A stretch of 64,000 nt of DNA from Cordylochernes scorpioides (lineage: Eukaryota; Arthropoda; Arachnida; Pseudoscorpiones; Chernetidae). The stretch covers positions 27,038,854-27,102,853 of the forward strand of contig CP092879.1 of the NCBI GenBank assembly GCA_030710605.1, read 5' to 3'. The position numbers were made by a program, and so were the translations under genes. Positions 22,878 through 33,143 of the stretch are shown here, piece after piece; position 1 is the first letter of the stretch; each line of letters opens with the position of its first letter. The notes under the pieces were generated by a model. It did no database searches, had not been told where the DNA came from, and saw only the letters and a program-made list of their open reading frames with translations.

Positions 22878-23989
22878 CCCTTAACTGGACGGGTGGATTT
22901 TTCTTACGTAACTGGACGGGTTGGATAGATTCAACCCACTTATATAACTTTATGAAAAAAAGCCTTAAATAATGGTTGAAATCAATATTAAAAAAAATGT
23001 TAATATATAGTTAATATAAAGATTTTGACTTTTAAAAATTCTGAATATAATCTATTTACAGTTTTCACAAATTTTTAAGAAATGTTTTTGCAAACGCTTA
23101 GTTGACATACAGAGCAAAGGGTTTTTATTTTTTACTGCGTTTTTTGATGGAAATTTGTAGCACCTTTTTGGAGTATCAGATTGTTGTGGCATCATAGTTT
23201 CACTTGGTTTACTTGAACCATCATTCTTCTTGAATTGTCGTCTGTAATTCCAGTGGGAGAGAATTGAGATTATGTGTGACCAGGTGTTCATCAGTCAATG
23301 CTCTCCCAAGATCAACAATAAAATGACCCATTTCTTTTTTACCCTTTTTATCAATCTGATTACCGATTTTTTTTTTCTTTTTTTTTTGGGAACATGGAGA
23401 CTAAAGTGGTTGTTCAAGAGAAACCAAAAATAGGTGTTCCTTATTCTCAATTATGGTGCGGTTGAAATTGTGGTGAATCTAAGGTTTGTTCCTTCTCATC
23501 TTTCCTAAATGTGTATGGCCATGTTCTTTCAACTTATCAACTAATTCTACGGAAGTGAATCAATTGTCTGCTGGAATATTTCTTCCAAAGTTTGGTCGAC
23601 TAATCTATAAAACATATATATTTTGGGTTTGCAGGGATAGTTCTCTCTGTTGGCTTGATTGATAATTATACTTATTCAAAGAAAGAAGTGTTATTTTATG
23701 AAAGGAAGCTAAAAATAGCGGAAGATAGAGACTCAAGTATGAGCCACGAGCTAACACTGACACAAAAAATTCTCATGCTTCTGGACGGGCTGGGCTGAAT
23801 TCGCCCCCACATACAAATTTAACCCCCCTCCCAAAACTGAAATTTATAAATGATGGATGGAAAATGTTTGTATCACTGTAAAATTAGGATACATGAAAGC
23901 TGGTAGCTCTAGGTAAACGAAAAAAATATTTTTTTTCCTATATTAAGTTTATGCATGGGCAGAATCTACCCAACCCGTCCAGTTAAGGG
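22878..23989 (-). mobile_element. piggyBac element, internally deleted, 1112 bp
   Basis: TTAA at 22874-22877 and 23990-23993. TIRs CCCTTAACTGGACGGG at the left and its exact complement at the right; GGTTGGATAGATTC and GAATCTACCCAACC extend the match. Transposase remnants on the minus strand: TSVELVDKLKEHGHTHLGKM near 23560 (the conserved DNWFTS..L region), FIVDLGRALTDEHL near 23320, and a Cys-rich tail CYKFPSK...LLCM...CENC near 23190-23055. Full piggyBacs are about 2.5 kb, so over half is missing. The frame is broken. Confidence 0.9.
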
Positions 23990-23993
23990 TTAA

Positions 23994-24534
23994 ATAATAT
24001 TCCTTGTTAAAACAGAATTTCCACCTACAAAGCTTGTGGTAAATCACACCATAGAAAAATGAATATATTGTTAATTTTAAATGACTTTGACCTCTTTTTT
24101 TTTTGGGGGGGGGCTTGCATTACCATTGATTCAATATTTACTTGACGGTTGAGCAGTTTCAGTGTCCTATGCATGGATCTCATCACCTCTTGAAAATGGC
24201 CTCTTATTATAGATTCTTGAAGAGATATCATCTCAGCAGCCTAAATACAATTCTTGGAAATTGAATGTTTTGGGACCCAAGCGTGATGTTTCTCTGCTTA
24301 GACCTAAATAATTTTCTAAATTTGACCTCCGTATGTTAGATTTGCCTAATTGTTTCCAGGCAGCACTGTAGCTATGGAAACTCAGGTGACTGAACTTCTG
24401 GGAGATATGATTAAGGTTTTTAACAGTTTCTCTTCAGACATTCTGTGGCATTTGAATTAGCATGCGTTTGCTCTATATACCAACATGAGAATTGTGCCAA
24501 GCTATATAACTCATTTGTAACTGTGTGTGTGTAG
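23994..24534 (+). other. FAR intron, 3' part
   Basis: Unique-looking intron sequence ending in a TGTGTGTGTAG acceptor at 24524-24534. No other feature seen. Confidence 0.6.
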
Positions 24535-24662
24535 CTGTTTAACTTTGACGTGAGGTCCATGGATTGGAATCAGTACATCCACGGCTACATCATAGGAGCC
24601 AGGCAATATGTGCTCAAAGAAGATCTCTCTACAGTCCCACAGGCCAAGAAGGGAGTCCATAG
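24535..24662 (+). CDS. FAR: Fatty acyl-CoA reductase, second-last coding exon
   Basis: Codes LFNFDVRSMDW, then YIHGYIIGARQYVLKED and STVPQAKKGVH plus two bases of an Arg codon. LFNFD...DW..Y...Y..G.R.Y.LKED is the conserved end of the FAR C-terminal domain. Acceptor AG at 24533-24534; donor GTTAGT at 24663. The phase matches: the exon at 17205 ends on a full codon and this one starts on one, and the split AG|G codon is completed at 26247. It is 128 nt and lies 7.2 kb from the upstream exon because of transposon insertions. Confidence 0.94.
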
Positions 24663-25519
24663 GTTAGTAACTTCTGTGTCCCTTCTGTGTCCCTTCCTTG
24701 TACTCAACAGATTGTATTGTCAATCAAGGGAGTCGTCAGTTTCACCAACATGGGATAGAATTCAGGGATATATAGTTACCTGAAAAAAATTAAACTCAAG
24801 ATAACCCATTCTCTGCCTGTTTCAAGGTCTCTACCCCCCCTTCTCAATAGAAGGTGGGCCACCTGGTCTCTCCATATATCCAGCCATCCGCTTTTTTTCT
24901 CACCATAGACCATGTGATTACATTGGGGCTTGTACTGTGACTGGGTCCCAAGAACCTGCCATAGTCTAGTTTTTGGTCTGCCCTGGGTATTTTATTTCTC
25001 TGATACCACCTATTTTTGGGAGGCTATCACCTGGGGAGAACTAGCAGACCACACATAGAAATTTCTTTAGAAAGAGAGATTGGCCCATTGAAAGAAGGAC
25101 ATTTTTCTCACGCCAAGGGCTTCAGAATAAAAATTAGTCCAAATTAAATATTCTTTGTATTGGAAGTTGTAAGGTGATTTAAAGAGGTAAATGCTATTGC
25201 ATAGTATTTTTGATTATTATCAATTTTAAGATTTCAAAAGTATTTTAGATACACCATTCTTAATTGTGGGAATAATGTTTGCTTTCGTAGAGAGTCCATT
25301 TGATATGAATTGATGGTTGATGGAAACCCAGAAAGACCTTTTGGTCTTATTACCTTGTGTTTAAAACTTCAGTTAATTCATTTTTGTTTTTAAAAACTTT
25401 TAATTTAATCAAATCTTTGATAATTTGACTGTGATAAAGAGAGAGAAAGCTAGCCACCTTGAATTCACATTTCATTCCAATAATGCTGCTTTGTATCAAG
25501 TATTTATATGTTGTGGTTA
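24663..25519 (+). other. FAR last intron, 5' part
   Basis: Mostly unique sequence. A 25-base PLE-F1 fragment (TTTGGTCTTATTACCTTGTG) lies at 25342-25366. Confidence 0.55.
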
Positions 25520-25968
25520 GTTCTTATCCCCTTGAGCAAAGAATACACCAATTCCATGAGTTTATGCTCCTCGAACTGTTTGATGATAAGCTGCGGCCTC
25601 TCCCAAAGGTCTTGTTTAGTGCATCTAATGCAAGCCAAAATGTGTTCTGGAACTGCAGGATACTTTTTGGGCAAGTGGGATAGATTTTGTTATTATTTTC
25701 TATCTTCAATGGCTTGAGATGGCCTGTTCTAAATCTTGTTAATGTTGCTTGGTGCTGTCTATTTCTGAGGTTCAGAGCTCCTCCTGGGTCCACTCCACTG
25801 TACTAGCTATGCTTAGGTTTACCTCCAGTTCTTGTTTATTTTTGTTTTGGCTACTGGCTCTATTTTTTTTTTTTTTAAGTAAGTTTATTATTCTGTAGAA
25901 AGGGTTCTCTTGTGCCTTCTTTAGCTAGTTTTAGGTTTTGAGAGTTTTTGGAGATAACCAATTATGTT

Positions 25969-26090
25969 ATGTACCTGTGGAAGGGCTTGGGAGCCCGAAA
26001 GCTAGTAACTTATACATTTTAATAAAGAAAACTTTTTCTCTACTTTGTTAGCATTTTATGTCTTTAAAGAGAAATTTTATTTTTCGTTAA
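25969..26090 (+). mobile_element. PLE-F3: 122-bp insertion carrying a hammerhead-like motif
   Basis: Splits the LINE B fragment between its AACCAATTATGTT and CCTTCTAACTTTG blocks, which are contiguous in the copy at 40720-40750. Direct repeats TATGTT at 25963-25968 and 26091-26096. The insert starts ATGTACCTGTGGAAGGGC and ends TTTTTCGTTAA. No other copy of it was seen in the window. Confidence 0.75.
25972..26007 (+). ncRNA. Hammerhead-like motif, PLE-F3
   Basis: Stem I UAC, core CUGUGGA (A6 changed to U), extra A, stem II GGGCU-loop UGGG-AGCCC (5 perfect pairs), GAA, palindrome AGCU, cleavage base A, stem I GUA. The layout equals PLE-F1 although every stem differs in sequence. The core substitution makes full activity doubtful. 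Confidence 0.5.
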
Positions 26091-26162
26091 TATGTTCCTT
26101 CTAACTTTGTCTCTAATTTCCCCTGTGTGACTCAATAATGTTTAAAAAAGATTCTAAGCCTG

Positions 26163-26221
26163 TTGTTTCTTATCCCCTTGTACAAAGATTACCCAAATTC
26201 CAAGAGTCCTCAAGCTGTGTA
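26163..26221 (-). repeat. LINE B 3'-end fragment just before the FAR last exon
   Basis: The minus strand has CAGCTTGAGGACTC, GGAATTTGGGTAATC and TTTGTACAAGGGGATAAGAA, matching LINE B 21925-21985 with a small deletion. It ends about 25 bases before the acceptor at 26246. Confidence 0.75.
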
Positions 26222-26246
26222 GATTCCAAGCCTGATGTGTGAGCAG

Positions 26247-26397
26247 GATCTACCTGTATACAAAGCTGGTCCAGTTGGGGTCCGTCCTGTGCATCTGGAG
26301 ACTGCTGCTCCACAAGTCTCCCCTGGCCCGGAGACTCTGGGACCTGTTGACCCTCCTGCTGATGCGATTGGTGCGACTGCTCCTCACCTGGTCCTGA
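26247..26397 (+). CDS. FAR: Fatty acyl-CoA reductase, terminal coding exon with stop
   Basis: G26247 completes the Arg codon, then 49 codons run from IYLYTKLVQLGSVLCIW through HKSPLARRLWDLLTLLL to LLLTWS and TGA (26395-26397). Animal FARs end in this way: a hydrophobic segment that anchors the protein, followed by an (S/R)-x-AR-x-(I/L)W motif and a hydrophobic end. The acceptor is TGTGTGAGCAG at 26236-26246. The antisense of this Leu-rich exon gives a Gln-rich open frame (26170-26454), which is a shadow. Across the three exons 135 codons of the gene are visible. Confidence 0.92.
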
Positions 26398-29340
26398 GCC
26401 CCCGTCTGGTTGTTGCTTCTGCTGCTGCTGTCGCTGCTTCTTCCTCGTTGCCAAAACTGCTGAGCATCATTCTTGTAAATCTACCCCATCCCCTAACACT
26501 TTGTTGTTTTCTTTTGGATCTTAGCTTTTCTGGTTGTTCTTGCTGCTTCCCCTCGCCTGCCTTTTCCTTCCTTCTTTCCTTGAACAAAACAGGGGGGGAA
26601 CAAAGTATCTCCTGGTGCTCACCCAGGGATTCATTCTTTTGTTTGGATCAAAGTGGTTTCTTTCTTTTTTTGCTCACATTTCAACCCTTTAAAGGAAATT
26701 TTTTAAATTATTATTTGTAACATAAAATCATTTTTGGGACATTTTGTTGATTTTTTTTAAATGTACGTTGGTTTCACATAGGTGTTCTGGTTTGGACCAT
26801 TTAGTGGTTTCCAAAAAATAAAAAATTGAACAATTACAAAAAAATTTAGAGCATATTTTTTTTTAACTCGCATTTTTTTATGGATGTTTTTTTTTTCCAA
26901 AGGCATTTTTTTTTTGTTTGAATCTATTTTCCTCTTAAAATTACTCTCTTTTTTTTTTTGTTATTGTTACTCAATGACAACTGAGGAAGCCTTCTTGTTA
27001 TATTTTAGTGTGTTTTATAATAATTATTAAGAAAAGTTTTTAGTTATAATTTTTAATATACTAATAAATATATATATATATACACATATATGAACTATAT
27101 ATATATAATTATATATATATGTAGACTCTATATTATAAATATTGTACAGTGTTTTTTAAATATTTGATTTTTTTTTTTTTTACTTTTCATAACTTTTTAA
27201 AAATTGAAATTATTTATTTTTTTCTTCTATCTCCTTCCCCTTTTCCATATATATATATGAATGACTCGAAAATTGTAGAAAAAGGTGTATAAAAATTATT
27301 ATTATTTAATACTAAAAAATAGATCAAATTTAATATATTTGTGTAGTAATATTGAAAAAAATGTATTTATTTTTTTTTTGCTTTTAATATAATACTTCTT
27401 TCTTTGGTAATTTTTTTTATGATTTTGGTCTTTTTTCATTTCTTAAGTATATGAGAAAAACCAATCGGGGTTTGATCTTAAAGAATCTGTAGGAATACTT
27501 TTCTGGTCATGAAAAAAAAAAGTACTTTTTTGTGCGTGCCAAAATTTTTCCCCTTTTATAAGAGAAAAAAGTTCTATTTGTGTCTATTTTTATTAAATAT
27601 TGGGATATCTTTTTTTTTTAACTTTACTTTTCAAAAGGAAATCTTGACTGGCTAAGTTTTTCATTAAAAGTTAAGAATTTTTTTTTCGGTTAACTATTGT
27701 TTTTAAGATTTTCTCTCACTGCCTTTCACTTGCCATATTTGATTGATTTTTTTTTCCCCCTTCACTTTCTTTTTTTTGAATGGTATTACAATATGCAAAA
27801 AAGATTTATGCAAATTGAATACTAAGATTGATTCCAAAATTTTGTCAAAAGTTTTATATATGTGGAGTTATTAATATTCCTTTGCATGTTTGTTTTTGTT
27901 CTTTTTTAATGAGCTTTGTTGTTATAAGTGTTACAGCTTTCCTATTTCTTTAGTCAAGGTAGCGTCAGTGTTAAAAAGAAGAAGAACAAATTCTAGATGT
28001 TGATGATGTTTTCAGCGATGGATTGTGATGGAATTAGATGATTGGCTAACATACAACGCTCTCTCTTTCTCTCTTATCTCTTTAGCAAATGGTGTGGTGG
28101 TTGATGTCTTCAATTTTTTTTTTGGCTTTTTTCAGCTTGAACTGTTTATAGATGCTCCTCTTTTTGTATACCTATCTCTTTCTTATTTCCCTCATTTAGC
28201 TGTTTGAATTAAGTTTTTTTTGTTCTGTTAAATTTGTTGATTTTTTTTTTTTCATTTTTAAAACATTTTGACCATATGCATTCCTTTCCCCCCCTCCCCC
28301 CAACCATTTATTTGTTTGAAACAAGTTGATTTGATGCTTTTATTGTTTGCTTATATTCTTATAATTTGTATATATATATAAAAACATTCTTAATATATAT
28401 TTTATTTTCATTTTTTTTTCTTCCTCCTTTTTCCACCCCCCTTCCCATTTTTGTCTTGTCTTATTTAACCAGTTTTTATGTTTTTTTTTTTTGGTATTTC
28501 CTAAAGTGAAAAAAGTGTAAAAAATAATATAATAATATATAAACTTATCCCCAACATCCTATCCCCCTTCTCTCTTTGTATATAATAAAGTCAACAAAAA
28601 CACTTAAGGAATTTAGATTTTTTTTTTTTACACCTAGCATTTTTATTCAGAATAAAATAGACTTAAAAAAAAATTCAATTATATACTTCAATTACAACTT
28701 TTTTTTTTTGTTTACAATTATATAAAAAAAAAAAGACTCAAACTTTCGATTTTCATTGTGTGTGCGCATGTTAAACTGTTTTATCCTTTTTCAATATAGA
28801 TTATTGTTAAAAAGCTTTAAACTCCCTCTTTTTTTTATACATAATTTTTTTTTATGTTTACATTTTTTTTTGGTATAGTGGCAATATATACATAATGTTA
28901 TATATAAATAAAACCTTTTTTTTTCCCCCCCTTCAATCCCTCATATACTTGAATTATATGGTAGTCACTTTTTTTTTTTTTTAATGTTAATTTTTTTTTT
29001 GTTGTTGTTGATATTATCATTTTGTTGGTTTCTCTTCAACTCCTTCCCCTCTTTCATACAGTCATCTTAATATATTATTATGATTTTGTTGGTAAGAGTT
29101 GTGTGGTGTACAAGAGGAAGTTTTTTGCCAATTATTCTCTCTATAACTATTGATCGCCAATCTTTTTGTACCCTAAATAATAAAAGAAGATAAAAACACA
29201 ATTTAAAAAAAAAAAACGATTGTTTAAAACTTTTGTAAATTTGCTCCTCCATCTGTGGTAGACTTCCCTAATGTAGATGAAGACCATGTTTTGGCACACC
29301 AGTGTTTTTTGCATGGACCCGCCCTCTAGATAATAAACAA
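26398..29340 (+). other. T-skewed, transposon-free region; candidate FAR 3' UTR
   Basis: Follows the FAR stop. From about 26600 to 29060 the + strand carries dozens of T runs of 8 to 13 bases and C-rich pyrimidine blocks, but few comparable A runs. None of the window's repeat families occur here. Poly-A signals AATAAA-like at about 28584, 28906 and 29176. A long 3' UTR is inference; the transcript end cannot be set from sequence. Confidence 0.45.
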
Positions 29341-29522
29341 CTATCTACAAATTATAATAATAAAACATCTTTTTTTGTTGTTGTAGTTGTTTTCTTATTG
29401 TAGATCATCACAAGTAGATCTGTAGTTGCTATAATACTGTCTGTGTTGTTATTATAACCATATATAGTAGAGATTAGAAATCTAAGGTAAAAAGACTAAA
29501 TAAATTAATTCTATACACAGGG

Positions 29523-29640
29523 TACAAGAAAATAAGACCTAAATCCAAATAAATTAATATACGCTGTTACCGAAACATCACCCAATTTATTTGGATTGGG
29601 TCCTATTTTCTTGTAGTTATATAATTCAAATTGTGCTCCA
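29523..29640. repeat. PLE-F1 fragment
   Basis: AAATAAGACCTAAATCC and GGATTGGGTCCTATTTTC arms, TACGCTGTTACCGAAACATC centre. CTGATGA box missing. Confidence 0.75.
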
Positions 29641-29689
29641 TAAATATACCCAAGGTAATAATTTATAAGGCAATAATGTGCTGAGAAAT

Positions 29690-29790
29690 GGAAGCATCAA
29701 AGCTCGAATTTTTCTTTTTAAATATAAAATTAACTTCTACTGTCCTCACTGTGATGAAAAAAATATTGGGAGGGCATTTTTGGTTCTTGT
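29690..29790 (+). repeat. P5 family fragment
   Basis: TTAACTTCTACTGTCCTCAC and GTGATGAAAAAAATATTGGG match the P5 left arm. Confidence 0.6.
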
Positions 29791-29937
29791 GTTTCTAATC
29801 TTTAATTAAAATTGTACCTTATCAGATATGTGGTTAAGTGGTGTCATCAAAATGTAAATTTATTTATTCTCTTTGCCCCTTGTTAGAATAACAAGGTTGT
29901 TTCAACCACAGTTAGAATGAGTGGGAATTTAGATATC

Positions 29938-30185
29938 TTAAAAAATCCTGAGTTTAACTGACCCGGTTGATTGACCTCAGCAAGGTCCCTCTCCAGGGAT
30001 ACAGAGGAGCTGTGTCTGTACTCATGTTAGTCAGCAGCAAAGGTTTCCATGTTAGGAACATCCTCAAATTACAGGCAAAGTCAGACTTTCACCAAAGTGT
30101 CTCTGGATCATGGTGCAATGATCAATGAAAGCTACACCCCACATTATGGAATCCTTTGCACAATGGGATAAAAAACAACAACACA
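29938..30185 (+). mobile_element. LINE B internal-deletion derivative (leader fused to 3' tail)
   Basis: 29943-30140 matches the LINE B leader 17665-17875 (ACCCGGTTGATTGACC, CTCCAGGGATACAGAGGAGC, CATGTTAGGAAC, GGATCATGGTGCAATGATCA, GAAAGCTACACCCC). It then jumps straight to the LINE B 3' end (ATGGAATCCTTTGCACAATG, GGGATAAAAAACAACAACA). About 4 kb of coding sequence is missing. It is a short non-autonomous unit made of both LINE ends. Confidence 0.82.
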
Positions 30186-30753
30186 TTCAGAATTGGAAGG
30201 TAGGATCTCCCATGAAAAACCACATCAATATTTCTGGTCTCTCTATAAGGAGGTTGGGGTAGTTCTATTTTTGTTAAATTTCACCAAGGTGATCGATCAT
30301 TGAAGCCCTGCCATCCAAATTGGCTGTTATTTCAGTATATTAGAAAGCTTCATTTCCAGTTTGTAGGTTGACATGTCTTTTTGTTATCACCAACATATGT
30401 GAACAAAGGCACAAATAATGACACAGGGAAATGTATAAAGATCCCTTTATATATAAGTGTAATCAATGTTTGTTACTCTGCCAAAACTAATGAATAAATC
30501 ATTGAGAAATTCCACATGTAGGTAGCTGAAAATAAAAAAAATAATTACAAACCATTTCGAGTTATGATATTTATTGAATCTCCTCATCTATTGTTATTTT
30601 ATTTTTTTTATTATCCCATTGTATAATTATACAAGGTCATGGAGCCTATAGTCTATAAGTCTCCATGACAGGTAAAAAGAGCTGCTGTCGTTGGTTGGCT
30701 ATCCAAAGGGCACAACATGGAGGAGAATGTTAGACTTTGCCCCCCTCCCCCCC

Positions 30754-30760
30754 AAAAAAA
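30754..30760 (-). terminator. Run of seven T after the tRNA-Ala-like unit (Pol III stop)
   Basis: A x7 on the + strand, two bases past the tRNA 3' end. It would stop Pol III before the SINE body. Confidence 0.5.
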
Positions 30761-30761
30761 G

Positions 30762-30834
30762 TGGAGATGCCGGGGGAATGAACCTGGGGTCTCTCACATG
30801 CGAAACGAGCACTCTACCACTGAGCTACATCCCC
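30762..30834 (-). tRNA. tRNA-Ala(CGC)-like sequence, SINE-2 head or pseudogene
   Basis: Acceptor GGGGATG pairs with CATCTCC (one G-U), D arm GCTC/GAGT, anticodon stem CTCGT/GTGAG with loop TTCGCAT (anticodon CGC, Ala), discriminator A. The T arm has an extra base and one mismatch, so it is probably a SINE head and not a working gene. A box and B box are present. Confidence 0.6.
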
Positions 30835-30861
30835 ATGTGTTCACTATTGTTATCATTATTA

Positions 30862-31033
30862 CGGTAGAATTTTCTTATAAGGTTCACCTCATTGTAAAGT
30901 AAAACTCCTTTAAAGAGAGATGTTTTATCTTACTGGAGAGCAACTAAATAGTAAAAATGTAATTTTGATGACGGAGACTTCTTTGTAGAGTAGTGTCCTC
31001 TATTAGGAATGTCCTTTCTTGGAGATTCTATTG
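30862..31033. mobile_element. MITE-1 copy, degenerate
   Basis: CGGTAGAATTTTCTTATAAG to GGAGATTCTATTG, TA-flanked, with weak internal blocks. Confidence 0.7.
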
Positions 31034-31079
31034 TACTACTAAATTTTAAATCATAACAATTAACCTCTGCTAAAACAAT

Positions 31080-31410
31080 GTTTAATACAAAGCAATAACA
31101 CTCCATCTATATATAACGTATTAAGACGCGAATGTTTCTTTTCACAAACAAATCAAACTTCTACTATCCTTACTGCGATGAAAAAATATTGGGAGGGCTT
31201 GGCTCATCAGTGGTGAACCCTCCTAGTGGTTTCGTCAATTCAGTCTACCAGACCGCTTCTTTAGGGCTCTAATACTGTATTTGATCATTCTGCTTTTATA
31301 TGCTACACTGATGAGCCAAGCTCTCCCAATATTTTTACACCGCAGTAAGGACAGTAAAAGTTTGATTTATTTGTGAAAAGAAACACTCACATCTTCATTC
31401 GTTATAAAAT
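31080..31410. repeat. P5 fold-back element
   Basis: Inverted arms: GCGAATGTTTCTTTTCACAA, TCAAACTTCTACTATCC, ATATTGGGAGGGCTTGGCTC at the left; the same blocks inverted at 31302-31395. The middle holds GGTTTCGTCAATTCAGTC and CCAGACCGCTTC. Confidence 0.82.
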
Positions 31411-31584
31411 AATGTTTGTTTGGAAGAATATCACTTGGGTAACAGATCCATTTTATGTTAATGAACTGAACATGTTCTATATGATACACACTGCTCACAA
31501 GACTGGTGGTATTTGGTGGCAAAAGCTGAATTTTTATTGCTTTTAAATCCTCAGGAATTGCATGTCCTCAAGTATTGTATGAAA

Positions 31585-31735
31585 ATACAAGGTATTAAGA
31601 CCAAATCTAAATAAATAGTATGTGACATTTCGGTGACAACACTGTTACTGAAACGTCTGACACTTTATTTATTCAGATTTGTTCTTATTACTTTGTGTTG
31701 ATAATATTTAACCCAAATTTTTCTTATCATATTGT
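31585..31735. repeat. PLE-F1 fold-back copy
   Basis: ACAAGGTATTAAGACCAAAT and ATTCAGATTTGTTCTTATTA arms; GTGACATTTCGGTGACAACA and CTGTTACTGAAACGTC centre. No CTGATGA box. Confidence 0.75.
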
Positions 31736-32606
31736 CTAAAAAAAATAAACTGTACTTCCCTTCATTTTTAATTAAAAAGTTTATTCATTTTTTTAAATTT
31801 TAAAGCACATGTTCAGCATATTTACCAATATTAGCAATATATATATTTACATGTCACATTAATATTTGTATTCAAATTGTTATCTTTCCCTTTAAATGAG
31901 CAGGTTTTTCTTGTCTTTATAATTGAAAAAATAGTTTCATTTTTCACTTCGGATATGATTCTTAGGAAAAATTATGAGGTAAGTTTTTATTAATATTATT
32001 CTATAAATCAAGTTTGTGGCATAAGGAAGTGAAAAATTTTCAGCATCAGACTTTTGGCAAAACAATATATTTTTTTTATATTTGAAATTAGGAACCAAAC
32101 ATTGCTTCGTAAAAATTAACATGCCCCAAGCTTATTGACATAATTAGCACTTTTATAGATAGAGAGAGAAAAAAAAAATCTGCAGATTCTTTAAAAAAAT
32201 GGCATAGGGGACATGGTGTTGCTCCTTGGAGTACTGGATACAAAAATGCTTGGATGTAACGTTAAAGGATAGATCCTTGGACAAATAAACATGACATAGT
32301 TGATTGAGGAACTTCCTGTAACCTAGAGCAAAACAGAGATGAAATAATAAAATGCTGATACCCTATAGAGTTCTTATAGAAATATGTGATATGGAGCATA
32401 ACGGAATCTCTTTGGTAGCCTGGAAAATATTGACTGGCAACAAGGCACAAGAAATATATCTTAGTCTACTTACACAAAGAAAAATAAGATAGTACATCGA
32501 GGAAACTCCTTTATTTCTAGACACATAAGAACATGGAAGGCACACCGTAGTTCTTCCTATACACAAGAACACATGAACTGGGACAGCGCAGTTCTTCACT
32601 GATATT
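31736..32606. other. No gene recognised
   Basis: AT-rich. Short open frames on the minus strand have no recognisable motifs; part may be gypsy leader downstream of 32607 on the minus strand. Confidence 0.4.
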
Positions 32607-32951
32607 TCAGGGTACTAGGTATATATGGAAATATTTTACGTAGAGGATAGTTATCAATATATACAAAATCTGATAACCCCCACCCTGGACTGACAAGCGC
32701 CTTTTACCCGCAAAGATGTTCATTAGATCNNNNNNNNNNNNNNNNNNNNNNNNNNNNNNNNNNNNNNNNNNNNNNNNNNNNNNNNNNNNNNNNNNNNNNN
32801 NNNNNNNNNNNNNNNNNNNNNNNNNNNNNTCACCCATTTTTTTCTGTGTCTCTTGCTTGATCATAGCGATGTTTTCTTGAGGTTCTAGTCCTTGTAATCT
32901 TCGGCTTCTTCTAACGGCTTGGGCGGCGAGGGAATATTCCAGCTTCTCCAC
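32607..32951 (-). pseudogene. Gypsy-like element 5' leader and gag start, broken by a gap
   Basis: The minus strand starts MEKLEYSLAAQAVRRSRRLQ then GLEPQENIAMIKQE, a charged N-terminus like LTR-element gag proteins. It begins right after ACCGTGACAACTGGTGGAG, which looks like an LTR end (CA) followed by a primer-binding/leader region. The gap 32730-32829 interrupts it. Assignment to gypsy is inference. Confidence 0.45.
32730..32829. other. Assembly gap (100 N, nominal)
   Basis: Exactly 100 N, the usual placeholder for a gap of unknown size. Confidence 1.
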
Positions 32952-32963
32952 CAGTTGTCACGG

Positions 32964-33143
32964 TAGTGATAACGAGTATAACAAAAGTTTAAGTAAAAAT
33001 AATTTATTTATAAAATGCAAACTATTGCTAAGAATTTATTTTACAAGTAATAATATACAAGAATGGTAAGGGGTGATGACCTTGCAAATATTAATGATGA
33101 TATACCACAGAATATTTAAAATAATTATTCAGTGATAATATCA
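32964..33143 (-). repeat. Possible LTR or LTR fragment
   Basis: Minus strand from TGATATTATCACTG to CTACCGTGACA with two AATAAA signals inside, directly upstream of the gag-like start. The 5' boundary abuts a MITE and cannot be confirmed. Confidence 0.35.

Larger units (their letters stand above)
25520..26135 (-). pseudogene. LINE B fragment (RNase H end and zinc knuckle), antisense in the FAR intron
   Basis: The minus strand carries the RNase H linker (GGALNLRNRQHQATLTRFRTG near 25780) and KIYPTCPK with a frameshifted knuckle. The 3' end near 25520 has the AAGGGGATAAGAAC tail. It continues upstream past 25968, where the PLE-F3 element is inserted, to about 26135. Antisense to the FAR gene. 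Confidence 0.85.
30601..30834 (-). repeat. tRNA-Ala-derived SINE (SINE-2)
   Basis: On the minus strand: a tRNA-Ala-like head (30834-30762), a T7 run and G/C-rich spacer, a unique body with TGTTGTGCCCTTTGGATAGC, and a 3' end GACCTTGTATAATTATACAA followed by an ATAA-rich tail. A second copy of the tail is at 13976-14020. Confidence 0.75.

Noticed and set aside
26170-26454. 94-codon Gln-rich open frame on the minus strand
   Set aside because: It is the antisense of the Leu-rich FAR terminal exon (CTG codons read as CAG) and has no independent support.
27955-27995. Possible last exon ending GSVSVKKKKNKF and stop after a TTTCTTTAG acceptor
   Set aside because: The T-rich background creates acceptor-like sequence everywhere, and no matching upstream exon was found.
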